This document shows, piece after piece, positions 1 to 8,429 of a stretch of 64,000 nt of DNA; within the stretch, counting starts at the first letter, position 1, and each line of letters starts with the position of its first letter. Both the position numbers and the translations under genes were made by a program. The stretch covers positions 558,001 to 622,000 of the forward strand of contig JAHJBC010000006.1 in NCBI GenBank assembly GCA_018813765.1, written 5' to 3'. Source of the stretch: Gammaproteobacteria bacterium. GTDB lineage: Bacteria > Pseudomonadota > Gammaproteobacteria > Burkholderiales > Gallionellaceae. The notes beneath the pieces were generated by a model that worked only from the letters and a program-made list of their open reading frames with translations, searched no databases and was not told where the DNA came from.

Positions 1-528
1 CGCATGGGGCAGGACAAGGCAGGGCTGATTCTGGACGGCAAGTCGCTGCTGGAACGCGTCACGGCCACGATGCAGCAGGTGTTCCCCAAGGTGGTCGTGA
101 GCGTGCGGCAACTGCGTGCCGAGGTCGATTTGCCGCAGGTGTGCGACGAGCATGAGGCCAGCGGCCCGCTGGCCGGATTGATTGCCGGGCTGGCGCAGGC
201 CGATACGCCGTGGGTGTTCGCGGTGGCATGCGACATGCCGTTCGTGAGCGCCAAGGTGGTGGAGCATCTCGCGGGCTGCCGGGGCAAGTTTCAGGCTGTT
301 GTTCCGGTGGTCGGCGGCTACGAGCAACCGCTGGCCGCGTTCTATGCGAAGAGCTCACTTGAGAAGATGCGCGCCAGTCTGGCTGCCGGAGACAGGAGTC
401 TGCGCGGCGCGCTGGAGAAGCTGGAAGTGAATTATGTGAACGAGGCGGAGTTGCGTGCAGCCGATCCGCAATTGCGCAGTTTTTTCGATCTGGATACGCC
501 GCAGGATTTTCAGGCGGCACAAAAGTGA
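1..528 (+). CDS. mobA: Molybdenum cofactor guanylyltransferase MobA (5' end outside window)
   Basis: MobA transfers GMP from GTP to molybdopterin to make the bis-MGD cofactor of the DMSO-reductase family in the cytoplasm. The frame is open from the first base and the visible protein begins RMGQDKAGL, which is the end of the family's N-terminal nucleotide-binding loop (LAGGxGxRMGxxDK), so only a few N-terminal residues are missing. The segment FAVACDMPFVS carries the conserved Asp of the NTP-transferase core, and the end (FFDLDTPQDF) is typical. It lies just upstream of moeA and mog, consistent with a molybdopterin cluster. A REPIN follows directly after the stop. Confidence 0.88.
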   Translation, partial: RMGQDKAGLILDGKSLLERVTATMQQVFPKVVVSVRQLRAEVDLPQVCDEHEASGPLAGLIAGLAQADTPWVFAVACDMPFVSAKVVEHLAGCRGKFQAVVPVVGGYEQPLAAFYAKSSLEKMRASLAAGDRSLRGALEKLEVNYVNEAELRAADPQLRSFFDLDTPQDFQAAQK

Positions 529-533
529 GAATG

Positions 534-613
534 GTATGGCGCAATAACCAACGGGCATTGCGCCATTCAGTGTTAAACATACGGTGCAATGCGCTACGCT
601 TATTGCACCCTAC
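534..613. repeat. REPIN: two inverted REP hairpins upstream of moeA
   Basis: Two imperfect palindromes of 27 bases face each other. The left (538-564) has arms GGCGCAAT/ATTGCGCC and the right (583-609) has arms GGTGCAAT/ATTGCACC. The right unit is flanked by CTAC (610-613), the complement of the GTAG guide tetranucleotide of RAYT-type REPs; the left is preceded by GTAT. The arrangement matches the repeats around the RAYT gene at 10083-10613 and at 11429-11510. It sits in the leader of moeA and would form RNA hairpins there. Confidence 0.85.
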
Positions 614-630
614 ACAGGGAAAGTAACAGG

Positions 631-1869
631 ATGGAACATCTGACTGTAACGGCCGCACAACAATGCGTGCTCGCATCGATCAAGTCACTCGGCAAAGAGA
701 GCGTCAGGCTGGAACACACGCTCGGGCGTGTGCTGGCGGAAGACATTCGCGCCAACCGCGACCAGCCGCCTTATGATGTCTCGGCGATGGACGGCTTCGC
801 TTTGCGCAGCGCCGATGTGGCGAGCGCACCCGCCATGCTGGAGATCATCGAGGATATCAAGGCGGGCGACATGCCGCAGAAGAGCGTGCAGGCCGGGCAA
901 TGCGCGCGCATCATGACCGGCGCGCCGGTGCCGCAGGGAGCGGATGCGGTGATACGCGTCGAGGATACGCAAGCGCTGTCGGACACGCGGGTACAGATAA
1001 ATGTCGCCGTGAAGTCGCGCAACGACATCCGCGATCGCGGCGAGAGCATGAAGCACGGCGAGGTGGTGTTGCCGGCAGGCACCGAGATCACGCCCGGTGC
1101 GGTCGGCATGCTGGCGATGGTGAAGCGCGCCAGTGCGGAGGTGTACCGCATGCCGCGCGTGGCCATCCTGTCCACCGGCGACGAGCTGGAAGGGCTGAAC
1201 GATCCGTTCGATGCCAACAAGATCCCCGATGCCAACAGTTATGCGCTGATGGCGCAGGTGCAGGCGCTGGGCATCACGCCGGACCTGCTCGGCATCGCGC
1301 GCGATGAACCGGCCCACCTGAAGGAGATGCTGCAGCGCGGCCTGCAATACGACGTGCTGCTGGTCTCCGGTGGCACCTCGGTCGGCGTGCACGACTATGT
1401 TCGACCCACGCTGGAAGCACTGGGCGTGCAGATGAAGTTCTGGCGTGTGGAAATGAAACCGGGGCACCCGATGGCGTTCGGCACCACCGCAAATACTTTT
1501 GTCTTCGGCTTGCCCGGCAATCCGGTGTCCAGCATGGTGTGCTTCGAGCAATTCGTGCTGCCCGCGTTGCGTCGCATGGCGGGTTTCACGCGCGTGCATC
1601 GCCGTACGGTGACGGCCAAACTGGCGCGCGACGTGAAGCACAAGCACAGCCGCACCGAGTTCGTACGCGTGCTGCTCGGCAAGGAGGACGACGTATTGGT
1701 GGCGACCCCGACCGGCGATCAGGGCAGCGGCATCCTGCACTCGATGGCGCTGGCGGAAGGCTTGCTGGTCATACCCTCCGTTAGCAAGGGTATCGCGGCG
1801 GGAGAGCAGGTGACGGTGCAGTTGCTTGATGGGGCCGAGTATCAGAATGAGGCGGGCGGGGATTTTTAA
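631..1869 (+). CDS. moeA: Molybdopterin molybdenumtransferase MoeA
   Basis: MoeA inserts molybdate into adenylylated molybdopterin, the last step in making Mo-molybdopterin. The protein of about 412 residues has the expected features: the early DVSAMDGFAL motif, IMTGAPVPQGADAVI, the MoCF-binding segment LLVSGGTSVGVHDY, and KPGHPMAFG with GLPGNPVSS. A longer frame opens at 589, but its first 14 codons lie inside the REPIN. The ATG at 631 gives the usual N-terminus and has an AGGGA element about 10 bases upstream. It probably works with the Mog protein encoded just downstream. Confidence 0.93.
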   Translation: MEHLTVTAAQQCVLASIKSLGKESVRLEHTLGRVLAEDIRANRDQPPYDVSAMDGFALRSADVASAPAMLEIIEDIKAGDMPQKSVQAGQCARIMTGAPVPQGADAVIRVEDTQALSDTRVQINVAVKSRNDIRDRGESMKHGEVVLPAGTEITPGAVGMLAMVKRASAEVYRMPRVAILSTGDELEGLNDPFDANKIPDANSYALMAQVQALGITPDLLGIARDEPAHLKEMLQRGLQYDVLLVSGGTSVGVHDYVRPTLEALGVQMKFWRVEMKPGHPMAFGTTANTFVFGLPGNPVSSMVCFEQFVLPALRRMAGFTRVHRRTVTAKLARDVKHKHSRTEFVRVLLGKEDDVLVATPTGDQGSGILHSMALAEGLLVIPSVSKGIAAGEQVTVQLLDGAEYQNEAGGDF

Positions 1870-1873
1870 CACT

Positions 1874-1969
1874 CCTTCCCCCTTGCAGGGGGAAGGTTGG
1901 GATGGGGGTGGATTCGATGGACTTCACAGCTTCTACCCCCTCCCTGGCCCTCCCCCTGCAAGGGGGAGG
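1874..1969. repeat. Paired GC-rich hairpins between moeA and mog
   Basis: Two strong hairpins face each other in the moeA-mog gap. The first, 1874-1896, has a 9-bp stem (CCTTCCCCC/GGGGGAAGG) around TTGCA. The second, 1949-1969, has an 8-bp stem (CCTCCCCC/GGGGGAGG) around TGCAA. The two units are roughly reverse complements, so the whole region could also fold as one long stem. It looks like a dispersed intergenic repeat rather than a terminator, because no T-run follows. Confidence 0.65.
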
Positions 1970-1989
1970 GGATCGGGAGAAGATTGATC

Positions 1990-2535
1990 ATGAGGAAAGC
2001 ACGCATCGGTTTCGTGACAGTTTCTGACCGCGCCAGTCGCGGCGAATATGAGGACAAGGGCGGCCCGGCGATGCAGACCTGGTTCGCGCGCGTGCTCACC
2101 AGCGAATGGGAAGCGGTGGTGCGCGTGATCCCCGACGAGCAGGCGCTGATCGAAAAGACGCTCATCGAGTTGTGCGATGTTGAGGGCTGTTCACTGGTGG
2201 TGACCACCGGCGGCACCGGCCCGGCCTTGCGCGACGTGACGCCGGAGGCGACTGAAGCGGTGTGCGAAAAGATGATGCCGGGCTTCGGCGAGTTGATGCG
2301 CACCGCTTCGCTCAAGTTCGTGCCCACCGCGATATTGTCGCGTCAGACTGCGGGCATACGCGGCAAGAGTCTCATCCTCAATCTGCCCGGCAAACCTTCG
2401 GCGATCGACGATTGCCTCAATGCGGTGTTCCCGGCCATTCCCTATTGCATCGACCTGATCGAAGGCGCCTATCTGGAATCCGACCCGGAACAATGCAAGG
2501 CCTTCCGTCCGGCGCACGCACAGCCACGGAAATAG
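1990..2535 (+). CDS. mog: Molybdopterin adenylyltransferase Mog
   Basis: Mog activates molybdopterin by adenylylation before MoeA inserts molybdenum. The protein has 181 residues, near the family's usual size, and shows the MoCF fold signatures VTVSDRASRGEYEDKGGP near the N-terminus, TTGGTGPALRDVTPEAT in the middle and NLPGKPSAIDDCL near the end. The ATG at 1990 is preceded by GGGAGAAG at good spacing. The upstream extension of the frame to 1897 lies in the hairpin repeat and is not credible. With mobA and moeA it forms a small cofactor-biosynthesis cluster. Confidence 0.92.
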   Translation: MRKARIGFVTVSDRASRGEYEDKGGPAMQTWFARVLTSEWEAVVRVIPDEQALIEKTLIELCDVEGCSLVVTTGGTGPALRDVTPEATEAVCEKMMPGFGELMRTASLKFVPTAILSRQTAGIRGKSLILNLPGKPSAIDDCLNAVFPAIPYCIDLIEGAYLESDPEQCKAFRPAHAQPRK

Positions 2536-2595
2536 TAGTTCTCTCGTGTAAACTTCTGCGTCATCCAATCTGCTTGCCCGAAAGGGAATTGCGAT

Positions 2596-3957
2596 ATGAG
2601 AAACGCAGTACAGTTCATCCTCTGTCTGATGTCATTGCTATGGGGATACTCGGCCTGGGGTGGCGAGTCACCCTCCGGCGGCTTCGAGGAGTGCATAAGC
2701 GAACCGGTGTTCGAAGGTCGCGTCTGCACCGTGCAGGCCAATCGCAAAGCCCGAACAGGCGTGATCCTGATTCACGGCTTGGGCGGTTCCGTTGACGACT
2801 GGAAGAACACCATTCCCGAACTGGCCAGGGATTTTCATGTGCTTGCCTTCGACCTGCCGGGATTCGGCAAGTCGGACAAGGGCAGCAAGCGTTATTCGCC
2901 CACGATGTATGCGCGTCTGGCACATTTTCTGGCGGACCACTATTTCCGCGACAAGTCTTACCACATCGTCGGCCATTCCATGGGCGGCGCCGTCGCCTTG
3001 CGCTTTGCGGCGCAACGTCCTTTGCGTTTTCAGCGCATGGTGCTGCTCGATGTCGCAGGCATCCTGCATCCGCAGGTGATCAGCCAGTTTCAGGCCGGCT
3101 CCATGCTGGCGCGTGCCAGCGGCGTGAAGCAGACGCGCGGAATCGCCGAACGCGTGTCCGGCAGGATACTGGAGCAGATGGACAAATTGCCCGTCCTGCC
3201 TACCGACATCGTCAATACGGCGCTGGGACGCGATGTGGTGTTGCAGGGCGGTCCGGAAAAGATCGCCGCGCTCGAACTCGCAGCGGAGGATTTCAGTTAC
3301 GCCGTTTCCTCCGTCAGGGAACCGACGCTCGTCATGTGGGGCGACAATGACCTGACGGTGCCGCTGCGTACCGGCCGGGTGCTGGCTGCCCGTATGCCGC
3401 ATGCGCGGCTGGAGATTGTGCCCGATGCCGGACATGTACCCATGCAGGATCAAGCCGCGCTGTCGAATGCGCTGATCAGGAAACACCTGCTGGCGAAGGA
3501 ACCGGACGCGGCGGAAGCGCCGCAACCGGCGGGCAGGCCGGAAAGCGAGCGTGTGGGCACCTGCTCGGGCGAATCCGGGCTGGAATTCACCGGCGACTAC
3601 CGCAGCATCGAATTGCGCGACTGCAGCAACATCGTCATCCGCAATGCCCGAGTCGGGCGATTGCGCGTCCATGATTCCAGCGCGACCCTGTTCGATACCG
3701 ACATTGCGGGCAAGGAGGAGGGCTTGTACGCATACAACTCGGATATCACGATCACCAACGGCGATATTTCCGGCGCGACCAGCGCCATCAAGGCGGAGTA
3801 CAGCCGGCTCGATCTGGCCGGTGTCCACCTGAGCGGCGGGCAGGATTCCGTACAGGCCATGAACAGTAAAATCGTGTTTTCTATCAGTCGGCTACGCAGC
3901 CCTCGGCTGGAAGGCAACATACACGCTTACCACAGCATGACAAACGAGGCATTGTGA
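2596..3957 (+). CDS. Secreted alpha/beta hydrolase with C-terminal beta-helix-like domain
   Basis: The protein has 453 residues. Residues 1-22 form a signal peptide (LCLMSLLWGYSAWG). Residues about 54-300 are an alpha/beta hydrolase with the oxyanion motif HGLGG, nucleophile elbow GHSMGG (Ser128), an acid in MWGDND (Asp250 or Asp252) and His280 in PDAGHVP. After a Pro/Ala/Glu-rich linker, residues about 320-453 show short beta-strand repeats (SIELRDCSNIVIRNARV, GLYAYNSDITITNG) like a right-handed beta-helix. The substrate cannot be told from sequence; an esterase or lipase acting in the periplasm or outside is likely. The fusion of the two domains is unusual. Confidence 0.8.
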   Translation: MRNAVQFILCLMSLLWGYSAWGGESPSGGFEECISEPVFEGRVCTVQANRKARTGVILIHGLGGSVDDWKNTIPELARDFHVLAFDLPGFGKSDKGSKRYSPTMYARLAHFLADHYFRDKSYHIVGHSMGGAVALRFAAQRPLRFQRMVLLDVAGILHPQVISQFQAGSMLARASGVKQTRGIAERVSGRILEQMDKLPVLPTDIVNTALGRDVVLQGGPEKIAALELAAEDFSYAVSSVREPTLVMWGDNDLTVPLRTGRVLAARMPHARLEIVPDAGHVPMQDQAALSNALIRKHLLAKEPDAAEAPQPAGRPESERVGTCSGESGLEFTGDYRSIELRDCSNIVIRNARVGRLRVHDSSATLFDTDIAGKEEGLYAYNSDITITNGDISGATSAIKAEYSRLDLAGVHLSGGQDSVQAMNSKIVFSISRLRSPRLEGNIHAYHSMTNEAL

Positions 3958-4057
3958 GATGGCCGGGTATTGCGCGCTTCCGGGATTGCCGGGCGGCAAA
4001 AACGGCTACAATCACCAGTTGAAATCACCAATTCGGAAAAAATCTAAGGAGAGTATC

Positions 4058-5161
4058 TTGAGAAACATAAGGACTTTGCTGGCAGCTTTTGCTTTTATCG
4101 TCTGCATGCCTGCGTTCGCGGATGAGGCGAAGGACCCCTTCCTGGATATCGCCGCAACCTACAAGGCCGCAAATCCCAAGCCTGAACTTTCCGAAGAAGT
4201 GCGCAAGTACAAGGTGCAGGCCGAATTCATGGTGGATGAAAAACAGGCCGACCGGGCGATCACGCTGTATGGCAAGGCGCTGGACATCGCGCCGTGGTGG
4301 CCGGAAGGGCACTACAAGCTCGGGCTGTTGCAGGGCGAGAAAAAAAACTATCGCCTCGCGATGGGTGAGATGAAGCGCTATCTGCTGCTCGCACCGGACG
4401 GCGAATTTGCGCGCGCCGCGCAGGACAGGATTTATCAATGGGAAGTGGTCGTGGAACCGGTCGCGGGGAAAACGTTCCGTGACTGTCCTGAGTGCCCCGA
4501 GATGGTCGAGTTGCCTGCTGGCAGTTTCGACATGGGCTCAGCCAAAGGAGAGGCCAACGAGAAGCCCGTGCACCGCGTCTCCATCGCCAGGCCTTTTGCC
4601 ATCGGCAAGACCGAAGTGACACAGGCGCAGTGGCAAGCCCTGATGCGCAACAACCCGAGCAACTTCGAAGCCTGCGGCGACGACTGTCCGGTGGAGCAGG
4701 TGAGCTGGGACGATGCGCAGGCTTACATCAAAAAACTCAACGAAAAGACCGGCAAGCAATACCGCCTGCCGACCGAGGCCGAGTGGGAATATGCCTGCCG
4801 CGCCGGGATGAGTTTCGAATATTGCGGCAGCGATTTCGCCGACAAGGTGGCGTGGAGCAACCAGAACAGCGGCAGCTTCTTCTTCAATTCGCCGCATCCG
4901 GCGGCAAGCAAGGAGCCGAATGCCTTCGGCCTGTATGACATGAGCGGCAATGTATGGGAGTGGGTCGAAGACACCTACCTCCCCAACTATGAAGGCGCCC
5001 CGGCTGACGCCAGTGCACGCGTGGACGGCTCGATGCGGGTGCTGCGCGGCGGCTCCTGGGGCAGGGATCCCAAATACAGCCGCGCATCCGCGCGTATCCG
5101 CCACAGTTCGAATTTCCGCGATTTCAGCCACGGCTTCCGGGTGGCGCTGCCGCTGCAATAA
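4058..5161 (+). CDS. Secreted SUMF1/formylglycine-generating-enzyme-family protein with TPR-like segment
   Basis: Translation probably starts at TTG 4058, which has an AAGGAG ribosome site six bases upstream and gives a clean signal peptide (MRNIRTLLAAFAFIVCMPAFA). An upstream in-frame start at 3959 would bury this signal. Residues about 45-130 resemble a TPR pair (DRAITLYGKALDIAPWWPEG, YKLGLLQGEKKN). Residues about 145-367 are an FGE-sulfatase domain: MVELPAGSFDMGS, GKTEVTQAQW, YRLPTEAEWEYACRAG, GLYDMSGNVWEWVED, RVLRGGSW and HGFRVAL. Many members of this domain family are not true formylglycine enzymes. No sulfatase gene is nearby, so the function stays open. Confidence 0.82.
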   Translation: MRNIRTLLAAFAFIVCMPAFADEAKDPFLDIAATYKAANPKPELSEEVRKYKVQAEFMVDEKQADRAITLYGKALDIAPWWPEGHYKLGLLQGEKKNYRLAMGEMKRYLLLAPDGEFARAAQDRIYQWEVVVEPVAGKTFRDCPECPEMVELPAGSFDMGSAKGEANEKPVHRVSIARPFAIGKTEVTQAQWQALMRNNPSNFEACGDDCPVEQVSWDDAQAYIKKLNEKTGKQYRLPTEAEWEYACRAGMSFEYCGSDFADKVAWSNQNSGSFFFNSPHPAASKEPNAFGLYDMSGNVWEWVEDTYLPNYEGAPADASARVDGSMRVLRGGSWGRDPKYSRASARIRHSSNFRDFSHGFRVALPLQ

Positions 5162-5207
5162 CGCGTAAAGGCAGGGAAAGTATTTCCCCCGCTCCCGCTA
5201 CCAGCTT

Positions 5208-5244
5208 GAAAGAATAATGGCGCCAATGGCGCCATTATTCTTTC
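5208..5244. terminator. Perfect 17-bp hairpin, probable bidirectional terminator
   Basis: GAAAGAATAATGGCGCC and its exact complement flank a three-base loop (AAT). It lies between the convergent SUMF1-family gene and the Ala-Pro lipoprotein gene. The arms end in A-rich/T-rich runs on either strand, as in bidirectional intrinsic terminators. Confidence 0.7.
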
Positions 5245-5294
5245 AGCAAGCACAGAGCAGGATGCGCCGACATCCGGCGCATCCGGTCAGGCCA

Positions 5295-5780
5295 TCAGTC
5301 CTTCTTCTTCAGCATGAACACGACTGCGATCGCGACGACGACGATGCCCAGCAGCCAGATCCAGTACTGCTCAAAGAAACCCGGCTCGGCAGCTTTGGGT
5401 ATCGGCGCGACAGTCACTGCGGGTGCAGCAGGTTCCGGTACGGGAGCCGGTTCGGCGACCGGGGCTGGTGCCGGTGCAGCAACGGGTTCGGGTTCCACGA
5501 CCTTGGGCGGAGCGGCCTTGGCTATCTTCCTTTTGGCTTTCTTGACGACGGGTTTGGGGGCAGGCTCTTCGACCGCCGCTACGGGAGCGGGGGCGGCGGC
5601 CTCTTCAGCAACTGCGGAAGCTGGCGCGGGCTCGGGTGCGGGGGCAGGTGCCGGTTCGGACACGGTTGCGGCCGGAGCCGGGGCGGCTGCTTCTTCCACC
5701 GGCTTGCTCGCACAGGCGGACAAGGCCAGTGCGGCAATGAACAGGGTTGCAGGTATGGCGATTTGGCTCTTTCTTGACAT
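5295..5780 (-). CDS. Ala/Pro/Glu-rich lipoprotein with C-terminal membrane anchor
   Basis: The protein has 161 residues, starting at the ATG at 5780 with GGAGA upstream. The N-terminus has a lipoprotein signal (LFIAALALSAC, lipobox ending in Cys). The middle of about 100 residues is almost entirely Ala, Pro, Glu and Val with a short basic patch (KPVVKKAKRKIAK). The C-terminus carries a hydrophobic span (WIWLLGIVVVAIAVVFML) followed by KKKD. A lipid anchor at one end and a membrane span at the other is unusual. The low-complexity centre could act as an extended periplasmic spacer. No specific function is recognised. Confidence 0.7.
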   Translation of the reverse strand: MSRKSQIAIPATLFIAALALSACASKPVEEAAAPAPAATVSEPAPAPAPEPAPASAVAEEAAAPAPVAAVEEPAPKPVVKKAKRKIAKAAPPKVVEPEPVAAPAPAPVAEPAPVPEPAAPAVTVAPIPKAAEPGFFEQYWIWLLGIVVVAIAVVFMLKKKD

Positions 5781-5949
5781 GATGTTCTCCAGAGAGACGG
5801 TTGATGAGGGATATGCAGGAGTCATCCTCCCACAGTTATTCGTGGCAGGCAAACAGCAGATTGCAATTGCCGTCCATATCTTCCTTCATACCTGTTGCAC
5901 GTAACCTGAATATAATGTGACACCTGTGTGACTGGCGAAAGAGCGGATC

Positions 5950-7551
5950 ATGTTCAGCCTGTTTGAAGGAAAACCGGACCATCCCCTGTTCGATCTCAAC
6001 GAGGCGAGGCGGATGATCGACGAATTGCCGGAGGACGATAAGCGCAAGGCGCTGGAGGACATCACCTTCTGGCTGGATTCGATAAAGACCACCAAGGGCT
6101 TCCACCCCGAGGTGCGCGCCGCCATCGTGCTGCTGCTGGACGAGACGGCGCTGACCATCCATTCCGAATTCCTGCACCAGTACCTGAGCGAGCCGCATCT
6201 GCAGGACTTCAAGGGTGTGCATCTGTGGCAGGGCATGCATGCCTACGCCAAGGCGCTGGCCGAAGCCTGTGCCGCCAGCGTGGAAGAATATCGCGCAACA
6301 AACAAAAAGTCGTTCGAGATGCGACAACAGATGCCGCTGCTGTGCGTGCGCTGGGCGCGCGCCATCGCCGAGCAGTTGAAGCTGGAACTGATGCGTTATC
6401 TCGACATCGAGCCTGCGGTGTGGCAGCAGATCGCGGCATGCCAGCGCATCGCGGAATCCGAACAGATCGCCGAAAGCATGGTGCTGCCCTATGCGGGTCA
6501 TGTCATCCATGTCAGTCCCCAGCGCGAACTGCTGCGCGCGCTGATGATGTACATCGCCGCGCCGGACGAACTGGCGCCGGACCAGATCGAGGTGAGCTAC
6601 CGCATCGGCGGGCGTCTGTGCAGTTTCTTCGATCTCAAGCCTGCGGCGGATGCCGACTGTCCCTTCCAGTTCGATCTTGCCGCGGGCGTCGCACCGCAGC
6701 GCGTCCATGGCGCGGCCACGCCGGACATGCGCTATTTCGGCGCGGTGCGCGCGCTGGCGGCGGTGGAGAAGATCGAGAAGCAGAACGAGGACGACCCGGT
6801 CTGGCAGGAGCGGCGTTTCGGCAGCGAATTCACCCCCGGCGGCAAGCTCACCGTGCTCAAGCATCTGCTGACCTGGTGGGCGGCGCAGCCGCCGTTGCGG
6901 CATCAGGACCATCGCGGCATAGATACCAAGGTCGATGTGATCCACGGCTTCCGTCTGATCAGCCAGATGGTGACGCGCATCGAACTGGTCGCTGCGGATG
7001 CGGAGAAGCAGAAAGAAGGCGGGATGATCCTGGCGGCAGTCGACGAGATCGATTTCACCGCCGAGACCTGGACGGTCAGCGACATCAGTCTCGACGAGAT
7101 CGGCATCAAACTGGCGAAGAGCGAGGGCGCCTGGGTCAAGGTCGGCGATTTGTGCGGCATCAAAACGCAGAACAACCCGTTGTGGTGGGTGGGCGCGATA
7201 CGTCGCATCCACACCGATGCTGGTGGCAACGTGCATCTGGTCATCGCCATCATCGCCAAGAAACCGCTTTCCATCTGGCTGCGCGCACTGGGCAAGGGTG
7301 CGGAGAAGGCCTCCAACTGGGAGACCAGTTCCGGTTCGTTCCAGTACACCTACCTGCCGGCCATCCTGCTGCCGGATGCGCAGAACAGCCTGCGCAACGC
7401 CACCCTGCTGATGGAGACCGGCGCATACATCCCCGGCAACTTCTATCAGGCGCTGATGGGCGATAACAGCCGCGACGTCAAGCTGGTGCGCCTCATCGCC
7501 GAGGGCGAGGATTACGAGCAGGTGGGGGTCGAGTGGGAGGGGCAGGTCTGA
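5950..7551 (+). CDS. Conserved-looking protein of unknown function, possible PilZ-like C-terminus
   Basis: A 533-residue cytoplasmic protein with no signal peptide or membrane span. The N-terminal 200 residues are helix-rich (NEARRMIDELPEDDKRKALEDI). Near residues 365-400 the run TVSDISLDEIGIKL followed by WVKVGDLCGIK resembles the beta-barrel of PilZ (c-di-GMP-binding) domains, but the spacing DxSxxxxG is off and no convincing RxxxR motif precedes it. It stands alone, divergent from the lipoprotein gene upstream. The coding pattern and GC-rich third positions match the neighbours, so it is a real gene. The function is unrecognised; c-di-GMP binding is only a suggestion. Confidence 0.75.
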   Translation: MFSLFEGKPDHPLFDLNEARRMIDELPEDDKRKALEDITFWLDSIKTTKGFHPEVRAAIVLLLDETALTIHSEFLHQYLSEPHLQDFKGVHLWQGMHAYAKALAEACAASVEEYRATNKKSFEMRQQMPLLCVRWARAIAEQLKLELMRYLDIEPAVWQQIAACQRIAESEQIAESMVLPYAGHVIHVSPQRELLRALMMYIAAPDELAPDQIEVSYRIGGRLCSFFDLKPAADADCPFQFDLAAGVAPQRVHGAATPDMRYFGAVRALAAVEKIEKQNEDDPVWQERRFGSEFTPGGKLTVLKHLLTWWAAQPPLRHQDHRGIDTKVDVIHGFRLISQMVTRIELVAADAEKQKEGGMILAAVDEIDFTAETWTVSDISLDEIGIKLAKSEGAWVKVGDLCGIKTQNNPLWWVGAIRRIHTDAGGNVHLVIAIIAKKPLSIWLRALGKGAEKASNWETSSGSFQYTYLPAILLPDAQNSLRNATLLMETGAYIPGNFYQALMGDNSRDVKLVRLIAEGEDYEQVGVEWEGQV

Positions 7552-7554
7552 TAG

Positions 7555-7590
7555 CAAGCTGGTAGCTTGTGGCTAGTAGCTAGTAGCCCG
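7555..7590. repeat. AGCTTGTGGCTAGTAGC-type intergenic repeat (short copy)
   Basis: A run of near 7-10 base units related to AGCTNGTAGC lies just after the stop of the preceding gene. Longer copies of the same family are at 30786-30875 and 39077-39146. This copy lacks the opposite arm. Confidence 0.55.
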
Positions 7591-7679
7591 GTCCGATAAA
7601 TCAGGGTGGAAGCAAACGGCAAAGGCGGCTACCATTCGGCCTAACATAACGAATTCCAGTATTGTCTGGCAGTATTCCG

Positions 7680-8429
7680 ATGCGCATCCTTATCAGTAAC
7701 GACGACGGCTATTTCGCGCCGGGCCTGGCCTGTCTGGCCAGACACCTTTCCGCCATCGCCGAAGTGACCGTGGTCGCCCCCGAGCGCGACCGCAGCGGCG
7801 CCAGCAACTCGCTCACCCTCAACCGTCCGCTCAACCTGCGCCAGGCGGCAAGCGGCTTCTACTATGTCGACGGCACGCCCACCGACTGCGTGCACATGGC
7901 CGTCACCGGCATGCTGGACACGCAGCCCGATATCGTGGTCTCCGGCATCAATTCCGGCGCCAACATGGGCGACGACACCATCTACTCCGGCACCGTGGCC
8001 GCCGCCACCGAGGGCTTCCTGCTCGGCATCCCCGCCATCGCCATCTCCATGACCGGGCACGAGGCGCAGCATTACGACACGGCAGGCAAAGTGGCGGTGG
8101 AACTGGTGCAGCGCTTCATGCAGGACAAGCAGATGCATCCCTGGCTGCTCAATGTGAACGTGCCCGACGTGGCTTACGAACAACTGACCGGCATGGAAGT
8201 CACCCGCCTCGGAAAACGCCACAAGGCCGAACCCGTCATCAAGACACTCAACCCGCACGGCCAGCCGGTGTACTGGGTCGGCCCGGCGGGCAAGGCGCAG
8301 GATGCGGGCGAGGGCACCGATTTCCACGCCACGTCGCAGGGCCGCGTCTCCATCACGCCCTTGCAGATCGACCTCACCCAATACAGCCAGCTCGATGCGG
8401 TTCGTGCATGGATAGGGAGAAAGCAGTGA
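7680..8429 (+). CDS. surE: 5'/3'-nucleotidase SurE
   Basis: SurE is a divalent-metal-dependent survival phosphatase that dephosphorylates nucleoside monophosphates. The protein has 249 residues and starts [15 protein letters not shown], which holds the metal-binding Asp pair. Other family motifs are [25 protein letters not shown] and [26 protein letters not shown]. The ATG at 7680 is chosen over an in-frame ATG at 7662 because the family begins at the MRIL strand. Its stop overlaps the likely GTG start of pcm by four bases, so the genes are probably translationally coupled. Confidence 0.95.
   Translation: MRILISNDDGYFAPGLACLARHLSAIAEVTVVAPERDRSGASNSLTLNRPLNLRQAASGFYYVDGTPTDCVHMAVTGMLDTQPDIVVSGINSGANMGDDTIYSGTVAAATEGFLLGIPAIAISMTGHEAQHYDTAGKVAVELVQRFMQDKQMHPWLLNVNVPDVAYEQLTGMEVTRLGKRHKAEPVIKTLNPHGQPVYWVGPAGKAQDAGEGTDFHATSQGRVSITPLQIDLTQYSQLDAVRAWIGRKQ

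Noticed and set aside
589-630. Earlier start for moeA
   Set aside because: The added codons lie inside the REPIN and are not family-like.
685-1872. Open frame of 395 codons opposite moeA
   Set aside because: Antisense shadow with His/Arg/Gln-rich sequence and no signal or start site.
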